From NCBI RefSeq assembly GCF_010389155.1, contig NC_057761.1, positions 15,378,501 through 15,442,500 on the forward strand: 64,000 bases of DNA. The letters run 5' to 3'. The DNA is from Erigeron canadensis. Its lineage: Eukaryota > Streptophyta > Magnoliopsida > Asterales > Asteraceae. Under the pieces are notes generated by a model. That model was not told where the DNA came from and ran no database searches. It was given only the letters and a program-made list of their open reading frames with translations. Within the stretch, counting starts at the first letter, position 1, and every line of letters begins with the position of its first letter. Both the position numbers and the translations under genes were made by a program. This document shows, piece after piece, positions 22,202 through 32,959 of the stretch.

Positions 22202-23734
22202 ATGGAGGGATCGAATACTGCTGCTAGAGGCTTTGTCCCTAGTGGTGGATTAGCAAGTAAAGTTAAGAGAATTGATGGTAAAACGATGGCTCCGGTGAGA
22301 GGTATCCTGAAAAACCCTAACCCTAAAAAAGGGTCGGGATCCAAGGATGCTAAGAAAGATGACGTAGCTGTGGATGGTAGTGGTCATAGTGGGGACAATA
22401 AGGGTGTGACTGGTGGTAAGACCAGTCAGGCTACTTCGGTGCCTTTGGCGAAAACCAATAATGATAGTGTGGGCAATAATGAAGAGGTTGATGAATATGG
22501 TTTTGTTAAGGGTATGCCAAGAACAGCTGATGACAAATTAGTACATCAACTAGGTCATGAGGAGGTTTCAAATAAAGATGCTAAGGATGGTCATGCAATG
22601 GGGGATCATAGCAAGAAAATGGATGAACTAGTGAGTTCTGAGGTGGATGCTGTTAGTGATTCTAATCAAGGTGCATTTGTTGATGCTAATAAGGGTCAAT
22701 CTTATGCAGCGAAACTTAAGGTTGGCTCGACTAAACAAGTGGTAAATTTTAGGAAAATTGTGAGTATGGTTACACATGAAGATGTTGATGTGGTGTTGCC
22801 AAAAGAATCGGTCCGAATCGTACAAGATAAGTTTGCTAACACCATTGTAGGTTATTTTCTTGGTACAAGGCTTGCATATCCAATTCTAGAATACTTTGTT
22901 AAATCAATTTGGGCTAAATTTGGGTTACAAAAGGTAATGATGAATGCAGAGGGATTTTTCTTTTTTAAGTTCTCGGATAAGCAAGGGGTACAAAATGTTC
23001 TTGATGGAGGACCATGGGTGATTCGAAATATGCCTTTATTTTTAAAGACCTGGTCTCCTTCAGCGAAATTGAAGAAAGAGGAAATAAAGGAGATAGCAGT
23101 GTGGATTAAGATTCATAACGTTCCAATTGCAGCTTATTCGGAAGATGGCCTTAGTATGCTTGCTTCCAAATTAGGTAATCCTAAATTGCTAGACTCTTAT
23201 ACGACTTCTATGTGTACTGGATCATGGGGATGGAGTAGTTATGCTAGAGAACTAATAGAAATTTTAGCTGATAATGAATTTAAAGAGTTATCCATAGCTA
23301 TTCCTAATTTGGAAAGAGAAGGTTATACAAAGCAAACCATGAAGGTCGAATATGAGTGGAGACCACCTAGATGTGCTCATTGTTGTATCTTTGGTCACCA
23401 AAATAATGAATGTCCTGATCAGGTCCGTAATGTTAAGCAAAAAGCCAAGGTGGATGAGGATGGATTTATTGAGGTGACGAATCGGAAAAAAGGGCAAAAT
23501 AAGGGGGGAATTAATCTGAATAAGCAAAAACCAAGATTTGAGTATCGTCCTATAAACAAACAGAAACCTGTAGTGGATAAACCGAGTACATCAGGAGCAG
23601 GGGGGACGGAGAAATTGGTCAGCTTTTTGAACCTGGGGATGGCAAAACTCAAACACAAGATGTTTCTAGAAAACGAGAAAGTAGCTCAGGCTGAGGGGGC
23701 AAGCACTCCCGGTAATGCAGGTTTAAATGGGTAG
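22202..23734 (+). CDS. LINE ORF1: DUF4283 / CCHC zinc-knuckle RNA-binding protein
   Basis: Open for 510 codons from ATG at 22202 to TAG at 23732-23734. The first 180 residues are Lys/Gly/Asp-rich and unstructured. Residues about 205-330 form the DUF4283 domain (VGYFLGTRLAYPILEYFV, GGPWVIRNMPLFLKTWSP, VWIKIHNVP). A CCHC knuckle CAHCCIFGHQNNEC follows near residue 398, and the C-terminus is basic. In plant L1 elements this protein binds the element RNA and acts as chaperone in the ribonucleoprotein. The overlap ATGGGTAG with ORF2 is the usual tight junction. It is the least damaged ORF of the LINE. Confidence 0.92.
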   Translation: MEGSNTAARGFVPSGGLASKVKRIDGKTMAPVRGILKNPNPKKGSGSKDAKKDDVAVDGSGHSGDNKGVTGGKTSQATSVPLAKTNNDSVGNNEEVDEYGFVKGMPRTADDKLVHQLGHEEVSNKDAKDGHAMGDHSKKMDELVSSEVDAVSDSNQGAFVDANKGQSYAAKLKVGSTKQVVNFRKIVSMVTHEDVDVVLPKESVRIVQDKFANTIVGYFLGTRLAYPILEYFVKSIWAKFGLQKVMMNAEGFFFFKFSDKQGVQNVLDGGPWVIRNMPLFLKTWSPSAKLKKEEIKEIAVWIKIHNVPIAAYSEDGLSMLASKLGNPKLLDSYTTSMCTGSWGWSSYARELIEILADNEFKELSIAIPNLEREGYTKQTMKVEYEWRPPRCAHCCIFGHQNNECPDQVRNVKQKAKVDEDGFIEVTNRKKGQNKGGINLNKQKPRFEYRPINKQKPVVDKPSTSGAGGTEKLVSFLNLGMAKLKHKMFLENEKVAQAEGASTPGNAGLNG

Positions 23735-26700
23735 TTTACCTTCCTGGAATATTAGGGGGCTGAACCGCTCGCTAAAACAAAAGGAGGTTCGCCAGGTAGT
23801 GTTAGATAATTATCTTAATGTTTGCGCCATTATTGAGTCCCATGTTGATGTCTCTAAGCTGTTTAATGTATGCAAAAAGATATGTCGTTCTTGGGATTGG
23901 ACCTCTAATGGTTCTTTATGCTCTAAAGGGACGAGAATCATTATTGGCTGGAATGTTGAGGTTGTTGATGTCATGGTTATTTCACAAACTGATCAGGTAA
24001 TTCATGTACAAGTTATCTTTAAGGAGGATAAAAAGTCTCTTTTTTGCTCGTTTGTGTATACTGATAATAATTATAGGAAAAGAAGAGATTTGTGGCAGAA
24101 TTTGTGTGTGCATAAAGCTTTTGTTCATCAAAATCCTTGGGTTCTTATGGGGGATTTTAATTCTACGCTTAATTTGGAAGATTGTCTTTATGGCTCTTCC
24201 ACTATAAGTACTAGTATGAGGGATTTCAAGGATTGTGTTGAACAGCTAGAAGTATTTGATGTGAATAACACTGGATTACACTATACTTGGAGTCAGAAGC
24301 CTAAAAACGGAAGTGGGATATTTAAAAAGATTCATCAGGTAATGGGAAATATGAGTTTTATTGATGAATTTCCTGCGGCTTGTGCATTATTTCAACCGTA
24401 TAGAGTTTCGGACCATTCCCCTTGCATTTTGAAACTTCCCTAAGTTACAAGAAGCCGTCCTAAGCCGTTTAAATTTGCCAATTTACTTGTTCTTAAACCG
24501 GGTTTTCATGAAGCTATTAAATGAGGCTGGAACCTACAGGTGGATGGGCATCATATGTTTCAGGTTGTCAAGAGATTGAAAGCTACAAAGTCTCATCTGC
24601 GAAGCTTATTACAAAAGCAAGGAAATTTTCATGTCAAAGTAGCTAACCTACGAAGCAAACTAGATGATATCCAGGTTGCTATTGACATTGATCCGACTAA
24701 TACTTCATTGTTAGAATAGGAACTGGTGTGTCTAAGGGATTTTAAAAAAGCTCAGTTAGATGAAGAAAGGTTTCTCAAACAAAAATCAAAAGTGGAATGG
24801 CTAGGAGTTGGTGATTCTAACTCGGCTTTCTTCCATAATTCTGTCAAAAGTAAAAACCATCGAAGTCGGATTGAAATAGTTCGAGATAGTAATGGGATAT
24901 TGCATGAAGGTGGGGCTGCTCGCAAAGCTTTTGTAATTCATTACGAAAATTTTTTGGGTAAGGCAGGTCATATGCCTCGTTTTCCTTCTCCTGATCTATT
25001 TACTAATAAATTGTCGAATAGTAAAGCTACTTTAATGATAAGACCTATTACGAATGATGAGATTAGAAAGGCAATGTTTTCTATTGGTGAAGATAAAGCA
25101 CCTGGACCGGATGGATACACATCGGCATTTTTTAAAGGTGCGTGGGAGGTGGTTGGTAATGATATTTGTCTTGCATTACAAGAGTTTTTTAGGAATGGAA
25201 AGCTGCTTCAACAGGTAAACCATACTTTCATTGCTTTAATCCCTAAAGTCGCTACTCCTGCTTGTGTCACGGATTTTAGGCCAATTTCTTGCTGTAATAC
25301 TCTTTATAAATGTATAAGTAAGATATTGACTGACAGAATGAAGGATGGACTACATGATCTTGTTAGCATTAATCAATCTGCATTTGTTCCTGGTCGTAGG
25401 ATCTCTGATAATATCCTACTAACTCAGGAACTTATGCATAATTATCATTGTCAGGTAGGTCCACCTAGATGTGCTTTTAAGATAGACATTCAGAAAGCGT
25501 ATGACACGGTTGATTGGAGGTTTTTGGAGTCTGTCTTGCATGGATTTGGTTTTCACAGGAGAATGGTTAAGTGGTTAATGGTTTGTGTTTCTTCTGCTTC
25601 ATTTTTGCTAGCTATTAATGGTAAAATCTATGGTTATTTTAAAGGGCAGCGAGGACTCAGACAGGGAGATCCATTGTCTCCATATCTGTTTACTATTGTT
25701 ATGGAAGTTCTGACGTTAATCCTTCAGCATTCGACTAACAATATGGCTAGCTTCAGATTCCATAATAAATGTGAGAAGGAAAGAATTATTAATTTGTGTT
25801 TTGCAGATGATCTATTTCTATTTGCTAAAGGGGATGTGAATTCAGCTACTACTGTTATGAACGCAATTAATGATTTCAAAGACATGTCAGGATTAGTTCC
25901 CAGTATGCCTAAAAGCAAGGCTTTTTTTCTGTAATGTGGCGGACCATGTTAAACAAGCTATACTTACAATTATGCCATTTGAAGAAGAGTCACTTCCGGT
26001 TCGATATCTTGGAGTTCCCCTTATCTCAACAAGACTTCTTCATAAAGATTGTGCTATGCTAATTGAAAAGATGGAGATTCGTATTTCCAATTGGAAGAAT
26101 AAATCTTTATCTTTTGCAGGTCGTTTACAGTTGATAAGGTCAGTTCTTGCTTCGTTCCATGTTTATTGGGCGTCGGTATTTATTTTACCAGCAAGTATCA
26201 TTAAAGAGCTAGAAAAGAAGATGCGAGCATTTTATGGTGCCAAGGTCCAATGGTAAAAGGCAAAGCTAAAGTCTCTTGGAAATCGATATGCTTACCCAAG
26301 AATGAAGGTGGATTAGATATTAAGAGAATTGATGAGGTGAATAAGGCGCTGATGGTATTTCATATTTGGAGTATTTTAACCGACAGGGATTCGTTGTGGG
26401 TTAAATGGATTCATTCAAACAGATTGAAAGGAAGGAGCTTTTGGGATGTCAATCAGCCTATAAATTGTTCTTGGGGATGGAGGAAAATATTACAGCTTAG
26501 GGAGGCTATTCGGCCATATATATGGTCAAAGATTGGAGATGGAATAAACACTTCTGCTTGGTTCGATAGGTGGTCTAATGAGTGTCCATTAAGTCGGCAT
26601 GTGTCACCAAGACAGATTAAACAAGCAGGCTTTCAATTAACTTCAAAAGTGGCTGACCTTATTCATGAAGGTAATTGGAATTGGCCAACAGCGTGGCTGG

Positions 26701-27399
26701 ACCTTTTCCCAGTGTTAATAAATGTATCCCCGTTTAATTTACATGATAATCGTAATGATGAACTTGTATGGAAAGATTTGGATGATACTGAACACTTGTA
26801 CTCTTCAAAGGTGGTATGGAACTCGGTGCGCACAAAGGGGGATGAAGTTGCATGGGCTAAAGCGATTTGGTTCACGCATTGCATCCCCCGACATGCTTTT
26901 TTTGATTTGGGTTATTGCAAGGCAAAAGTTGAAAAAGCAAGACAAGATCATTCAATGGAGAACAAGCTATAACTTGTATTGCTGCTCGTTATGCAAGGGC
27001 GGCCCTGACTCTCATTCTCATTTGTTTTTTGAATGCCCTTTTTCAAAACAAGTTTGGACAAGAATAAAAGTTATGGCTGAGGTTCCTCACATGTCGAATT
27101 CTTGGAGTGATATTTTAAAGTGGCTTACTTTGAAGTCAGCTTCAAGATCAGCGAAAAATGTTATTGGTAGATTATTAGTTGCAGCTACAGCATACTTTAT
27201 CTGGCAAGAACGAAATAGTAGGCTCTTTACTTCTCACGCAAGGTCTCCGGACAAGATTGTGGAACTCATAGTATCAACTATTCGGTTTAAACTGGTGACG
27301 CTCAAGTTTAAAAATACAGTTGTTGTAGATCGTTTGCTGCAAGCTTGGAATATACCACGAGACATTGTGGTCAAGCGCTTGCAGGATGATAATTTTTGA
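23727..27399 (+). pseudogene. LINE ORF2: endonuclease-reverse transcriptase, broken
   Basis: Starts with ATG at 23727. The AP-endonuclease-like domain (to 24440) has WNIRGLN, IIESHV, MGDFN and SDHSP, so its catalytic residues are largely present. In-frame stops follow at 24441, about 24522 and about 24717. The reverse transcriptase (24726-25934) has DKAPGPDGY, FRPIS, GLRQGDPLSPYLF and the catalytic FADD near 25799-25810. Frameshifts near 25932, 26252 and 26900 split the rest, which ends with the zf-RVT region (CCSLCKGGPDSHSHLFFECP). No RNase H domain is seen. It nicks target DNA and copies RNA in place in intact elements; this copy cannot. Confidence 0.9.
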
Positions 27400-27600
27400 T
27401 ATACAACATTAGTTTTTATTTGTATTTACTAATGGTTGGTCATTTGGATAGCTAAGTTAATTGTTTGCTTTCTGCTTGTTTCATATATGCATGGCATGTC
27501 GTGCATATAAACTAGTATGGTATTCCAACCATACTACTTGATTTGTAATGTTTTTTTGGTGATGGAATGCAATTTACAGGGGTATACCCATTAACCAAAA

Positions 27601-27616
27601 AAGTATGAGACAACAA
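27601..27616 (+). repeat. Target-site duplication of the LINE, right copy
   Basis: Exact copy of 21677-21692. Confidence 0.93.
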
Positions 27617-27783
27617 CTGTAGTACACAAAGGCGTTCAATACCTTGTTTCTCGCCCTAATATATATAAGAAAAAATTACAATTTATAGAATCACATAAGT
27701 ATTGAAAGATAAGATAACAAAGGTTACACAAAGGCATTCAATACCTTGCTTCTTACCCTAATACTCATAAAAACTATAAATTG
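27617..27783 (-). other. Stem-loops with the shared loop in D, one split by the LINE
   Basis: The loop reads GTACACAAAGGCGTTCAATA at 27620-27641 and TTACACAAAGGCATTCAATA at 27724-27743. Stem-loop 2 spans 27679-27783: the left arm starting CAATTTATAG pairs with the right arm ending CTATAAATTG over about 40 positions. Stem-loop 1 has lost its left arm to the LINE: TATATTAAGTATGAGACAA is at 21671-21689 and its partner TTGTTTCTCGCCCTAATATA at 27645-27664. Rejoined across the insertion the arms pair well. Loop identical to A and E, stems unrelated. Confidence 0.75.
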
Positions 27784-28930
27784 ACCCACATATAACACAA
27801 TCACATTTATCAAGACATAATAAAGTTGACAAAGACAAGAATTTTTAGACAAGAAAGAAAAAATTGACAAATTTATGTGTTTGCCGAGCATACTGCTCGG
27901 CAGATAGCATAAGAAAAATTTTGCCCAGTAACATTACAAGTATGGAAAATGGTTTTGGAACAGATTTTGGGCAACTTGTAAGATTTGCCGAGCAAAAACT
28001 TCGGCAGACAGAAGATATGCATTCCAGTGTGAATGTAAATGAAGTTTATGATATGCCAAGCTAATACCTCGGTGTATAGAACAAATAGATTGGACTTCAC
28101 TTTGAATATATGAAAAATCCTTTGATTACACAACAAGAATGTTGCCAATTGATAAAGATCATTTCAAGGAAAAAAATTGCTTTCAAGTCATTTTGGATAG
28201 ACTTTAACTGTTTGTCGAGCAAAATGCTCTGCAAATAATATAATTTGAAAAATATGACTTAGAAACTTTTTCAAGGAAATTGTGGTTTGCCGAGCTCATT
28301 GCTCTGCAAATGGTTCAAAGAACTTAGAAAAATTTTCATGTAAAATGTATTGTTTGACGAGTTTAGAGCTCTGCAAACAGCTTTATTCAAGAAAAACATG
28401 AGAAAATTATTTCAAGAAAATTACATGAAAAAATTCAAGTACAAAGTTCTGCAAATAAGGTATTTTTGAACAAGATTTATATTGAGTTGCCGAGCAAAAT
28501 GCTCTGCAAATGAGAACTTTGGAAAAAATTTCATGAAAAACTGGAAGTAGTCGAGTTCAAAGCTCTGCACACATTTGAAATCCTTAGAATGGGTTTTGAG
28601 AAATCAATGGTTTGTCGAGCAAAAACCTCGGCAAATGGCAATCATGATCATGTTATTTATCCCTTGTGAAAGTTTGAGGGTCAGGTTAAACACTTTTGAA
28701 GTATGTTGAGTAAAGAGCTCTGCATATAGTTGAAAAACACTTGAAAGAGATTTATGAAAACACTTGAAAGAGATTTATGAAAACACTTGTTTGCCGAGCA
28801 AACATCTCGGCATCCTTTATTAAAGATGGATATTTACAAGCCCAGAAATTATGAAGGTATGAAGATGACCGTTGACACTTGTTAAGTATGTCGAGCTAAA
28901 ACTTCGGCACTTAGAAAAAATTCAAACCAT
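27784..28930 (-). repeat. GCCGAGC/GCTCGGC dyad array before the aORF of D
   Basis: About twelve units such as TTTGCCGAGCATACTGCTCGG (in part), TTTGCCGAG..CTCTGCAAA or GCCGAGCAAAAACTTCGGC occur near 27884, 27982, 28048, 28212, 28288, 28350, 28490, 28548, 28613, 28700, 28788 and 28883, spaced 60-160 bp. Arms are sometimes changed on one side only (CTCGGC to CTCTGC). The same word fills the gag leader of D. No ORF. Confidence 0.8.
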
Positions 28931-29894
28931 TTTCCAGAATTTACACAAACCTTCAAAACCCAACCCATAAATTTTAATCTAATGAGAAAGTTAACAGATT
29001 AAAAGGATAAACAACACTTATAAAGCCTAAACATGCATCTAAGTTCATCAAACAATACAACAAAACATCACAGAAATCCTAACAAACATGGTCAATTCAT
29101 ATTGACATTTAATCAAACAGTTGGTATTCAAATAAGAAACAAGAATTTCTACCTTTAAGACACGATGATCTGTTGATGAAAAGAAATTAAATGGACTTAG
29201 GAACACTCTGAAATCACAACCCACTTAGGAAACAACCCAAAATAAAGATACAAAAGTATGATCTTTTGATGAAGTGATAGGCTTTTTTAAAGAGACAAAC
29301 AAACAAAATGATTTAAATTTGAAAGGAAATAAATGAGCCCCGCCCATTTCTTTTTCCTTTTAATCATCATGTTCGGGTCATGGGCGTGGGTTGACCCGCG
29401 TGTCTACCCAGATTGTGTCTAATGGGCTTTCAAAAACTTGTGGGCTTGGCAAAACAAATTTGGGCTTAAGATCTTTTTGGGTATTTAACAACAAAAAAAT
29501 TGGGCCTTTTAAAAAAAACTCTTTAAAAAAAATTTATAAAATAAAATGAAAACATAACAACAATAAATTGGGCCTTCTAATTTTGTATTTGGTTTTTCAA
29601 TTTTAGAACAAACACACAAATAGAAGTAAAATTTATACACAACATAATCAAATAATAAAAACACAAATATTTACATGCATTTGCATACTCCCCCTCGAAT
29701 TAAGCATATAAGAGAAAAATAAATTTACAAACTCCCCCTAAAATCATGCATTCTACCCTTTTTCTCCCCCTCAAACATTGCATGTAATAACAAGCAAAAC
29801 ACATCAATGTTTGAAACAGAAAATGAACATAGAATACATAGCATGAAAGCAATTAAGTTTGTAAATCAAGCATTCCAAGTTTGGTTTTTAGAAA
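28931..29894 (-). other. Post-pol region of D with three G5 tracts
   Basis: Non-coding, AT-rich. On the minus strand polypurine-like tracts occur near 29765 (GAGGGGGAGAAAAAG), 29735 (TTAGGGGGAGTTTG) and 29690 (CGAGGGGGAGTATG). They may be internal (central) polypurine tracts. A GGGTTGACCCGCG patch lies near 29390. Confidence 0.6.
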
Positions 29895-31654
29895 ATTGAA
29901 CCTTACTTCATCCAGTGGTTTAGTGAAAAGGTTTGGCAACTGGTAGTCAGTGGGGACAAAATAGAGTTCGATGTTACCTTTCTCAACATGATCTTTAATA
30001 AAATGGTACCGAACATCTATATGCTTGGTTTTAGTATGGTGAACTGGATTGCTGGATATAGCAATGGTACTCTTAGAGTCACAGTAGATAGGAATTCTCT
30101 AAAACTGAAATCCATAGTCAGTTAATTGTGTCTTCATCCAAAGAACTTGTGAACAACAGCTAGCTGCAGCAACATATTCAGCTTCTATAGTAGATGTTGA
30201 TACACATATCTGCTTATTTGAAGACCAACTAACCAACCTATCCCGTAAAAACTGTACACTTCCCGAAGTGCTCTTTCTATCCAACTTACAACCTGCATGG
30301 TCAGCATCCGAGTATGCAACTAATTGAAAGCCGGTATCCTTTGGATACCACAAACCAAGGTTCACAGTGCCTTTAAGGTAACGGAAAATCCATTTTACAG
30401 CCTGAAAATGATTTTCTTTGGGATTGGCCTGTTACCTTGCACACATATATTTGGAAAACATAATATCCGGGCGACTGGCAGTCAGATACATGAGTGACCC
30501 TATCATACTGCGATATTTCTTTTTATCAAAAGATTTACCATTTATATCCGCATGAACTTTTGTCCGAGTCTCCATGGGTGTTCCAATTAGTTGACAATTT
30601 ATCATATCAAACTTTTTCAACATGTCAAGGATATATTTATTTTGACAAATAAATGTGCCATTGGACAACTGTTTGACTTAAAGACCAAGGAAAAAGTTTA
30701 ATTCACCCATCATACTCATTTCAAATTTGTTAATCATCAATGTAGAAAAATTCTTGCAGTACTTAGGGTTAGTCGACCCAAAAATTATATCATCAACAAA
30801 AATCTGGATTAAAATGATGTTGAACCCAGATTTCAATTGAACAAGGTAGTATCAATTGAACCTTTGTTGAACCTGGATTTCTAGAGAAAAGCAGTGAGAG
30901 CGTCATACCATGCACAAGGAGCTTGTTTCAAACCGTGCAAGGCCTTATCTAACCTGTAGACATAATCCGGATGTGCAGAGTTCACAAAACCTTTTGATTG
31001 ATCAACATAGACCTTTTCTTTGAGAACTCCGTTCAAAAATGTTGTTTTGACATCCATTTGATATACCATAAAGTTCTTGTAAGCAGCATAGGCAAGAAAC
31101 ATACGTATTGCTTCAATTCGTGCAACTGGGGCAAACGTCTCATCATAATCTATGCCATCTTATTTATAATATCCCTTTGCAACCAAACGTGCTTTTTTTC
31201 GTTCAACAACTCCATTTTCATCCTTTTTGTTCTTGAAGATCCACTTGGTTATAATTGGTTCTTTGTTCTTGTTAGGATTCAGAACCAATCTCCACACTTG
31301 AAGTCTTTCAAATTGATTGACTTCTTCCTGCATTGCTTTCACCCAATCTGGACTACCGAGTGCTTCATTCATTGTTTTTGGCTCAACTATACTCAGGAAA
31401 TTCACAAACAAACATTCATTCACGGATGCAGATCTTGTCTGTATTCCTGAATCTGGATTGCCAATTATCTGAGAAATCAGATGAGATCTAGTCCATTTGG
31501 TTGAATGAGGAAGAGGTTCTCGTGGATCATTTAATTCTTCAGTATCAATGAACGTTGGAGTATGTTGTGTTGTTACTTGCTCAAATGAAGTTGCAAGTGG
31601 TTCAACAAAGTCTTCAGAGTTATAAACTTCAAGATACGTAGCAGGATTTGTCAC
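29895..31654 (-). pseudogene. Reverse transcriptase and RNase H of element D, decayed
   Basis: RVT_2 begins near 31654 with the linker, then [31 protein letters not shown], a stop near 31158, [10 protein letters not shown] and [12 protein letters not shown] (31102-30881), a small rearrangement near 30840-30880, FVDDIIFGS near 30790-30765 (first residue Phe instead of the usual Tyr), and [10 protein letters not shown]. RNase H has YSDADHAG (30320), TIEAEYVAA, then a stop near 30097, KHIDVRYHF and FTKPLDE (about 29920). Several stops and frameshifts make it inactive. Ordinary copia pol. Confidence 0.9.
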
Positions 31655-31900
31655 TTGAGAAATATGAGTATTTGGACCTTGTAACTCAGAAGTGGCAGTA
31701 TGAAGATGAGATTCAGATGATGGAGAAGATATATCTGAATTGAGTGATGGTCATAACTCATTGTCTCCATTCGGTGCTGAAGAAGTATTCATAGTACTGG
31801 AAACTGTATTTGTATCTAAACCGGGTTCAGACACTCTTAGATGATCATAGTAGAATTCTTCAAACAAAATATCCAAATTCTCTGTGGTCGGAGTACTGAA

Positions 31901-32959
31901 TCAAAATTTGACATTTGAAGCGGTTATTGTTGTTGTGGAAGCTTGTGGTCGATTAAGTTCGGGTCTTGAACTGTTTTGTTCAAGAACCATTCCAGAGAGT
32001 TCATCAAATCGAACATTCATACTCTCAACTATCTTCTTCGTCCGACGATTGTATACACGATATGCAATTGATTCTCTTGAGTAACCAATAAAGTATGCCT
32101 CATCACCTTTCGATTCAAATTTTCCCAAATTGTCTCGATCATTAAGAACATAACAAGCACATCCAAAAATGTGTAACAAGTTCACATTGGGTTTCCTCTT
32201 ATTGATCACCTCATATGGAGTTTTGTCAAATCTCTTGTTGATAATGGACCTATTCTGAGTAAAACAAGCAGTAGCTACAACTTCAGCCCAAAGATTTGGA
32301 GGCAACTTTGAATAGGCAAGCATTGTTCTAGCTGCTTCCACAAGAGTGCGATTTTGCCGTTCAACTACTCCATTTTGTTGAGGTGTTCTTGTGGCTGAAA
32401 ATTGATGAGTAATGCCTAGCTATTTAAAGAAAGAATCAATCGTTGAATTCTTGAATTCTGTGCCATTGTCGGAACGAACAATTCGAACTGAGGATAGAAG
32501 ATTGACTTGGGTTTGTTTGATGAAATCAATGACTTCTTTTGGTGCATCACTTTTGGCATGAAGAACGAAAACCCAAGTGTAACGAGAAAAATCATCAACA
32601 ATCACAAGAATATATCTCTTTCCATGAATGCTTTTAACTTTCATTGGTTCACACAAATCCATATGCAAAAGATGCAAAGCACCTTCGGTACTCAAATGTT
32701 TCTTTGGTTTGTGAGATGCCTTCATCATCTTACCAATAGCACAAACCGAACAAACATGTTCACATTCGTACTTGTAGTCAGGAAGACCTTCAACAAGCTG
32801 TTTGTCCACTAAAGCATTGATAGTTTGAAAGTTAAGGTGAGACAAACGATGATGGCATAACCAAGAATTTTGTGCAGAGGCTTTTGAGAGAAGGCAAATG
32901 TCAGAATCTAGATTTGGAACATTATTCAGATCAATGGTGAACAAGTTATTGTCCTGATG
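31901..32959 (-). pseudogene. Integrase of element D with pre-integrase domain, decayed
   Basis: Starts after insertion 1 with FTIDLNNVPNLDSDICLLSK; the HHCC zinc domain reads HHRLSHLNFQ...CSVCAIGKM. Catalytic core residues appear in LLHMDLCEP, VRSDNGTEF and, in another frame, the VVERQN segment near 32345; the C-terminal part (32341-31901) has LWAEVVATACFTQNR and HIFGCACYVL. One stop/frameshift falls near 32420-32341. The family enzyme joins element DNA to the host chromosome. Confidence 0.88.

Larger units (their letters stand above)
21693..27600 (+). mobile_element. L1-type LINE inserted in element D
   Basis: 5.9 kb with perfect 16-bp target duplications at each end. It has a roughly 500-bp 5' UTR that starts with a tRNA-like segment, ORF1 (22202-23734), ORF2 overlapping it by 8 bases (23727-27399), and a 200-bp 3' UTR ending TTAACCAAAA without a long poly(A). 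It is full length but ORF2 carries three stops and about three frameshifts. Orientation is opposite to D, and it lies between the stem-loops and the aORF of D. Confidence 0.93.

Noticed and set aside
22310..22330. Telomere-like CCCTAA units
   Set aside because: Only two units, inside LINE ORF1, where they encode an Asn-Pro stretch.
27880..28910. Regularly spaced repeats looking like a CRISPR array
   Set aside because: Spacing is irregular, repeat units vary, the DNA is plant nuclear and lies within a retrotransposon; no cas genes.
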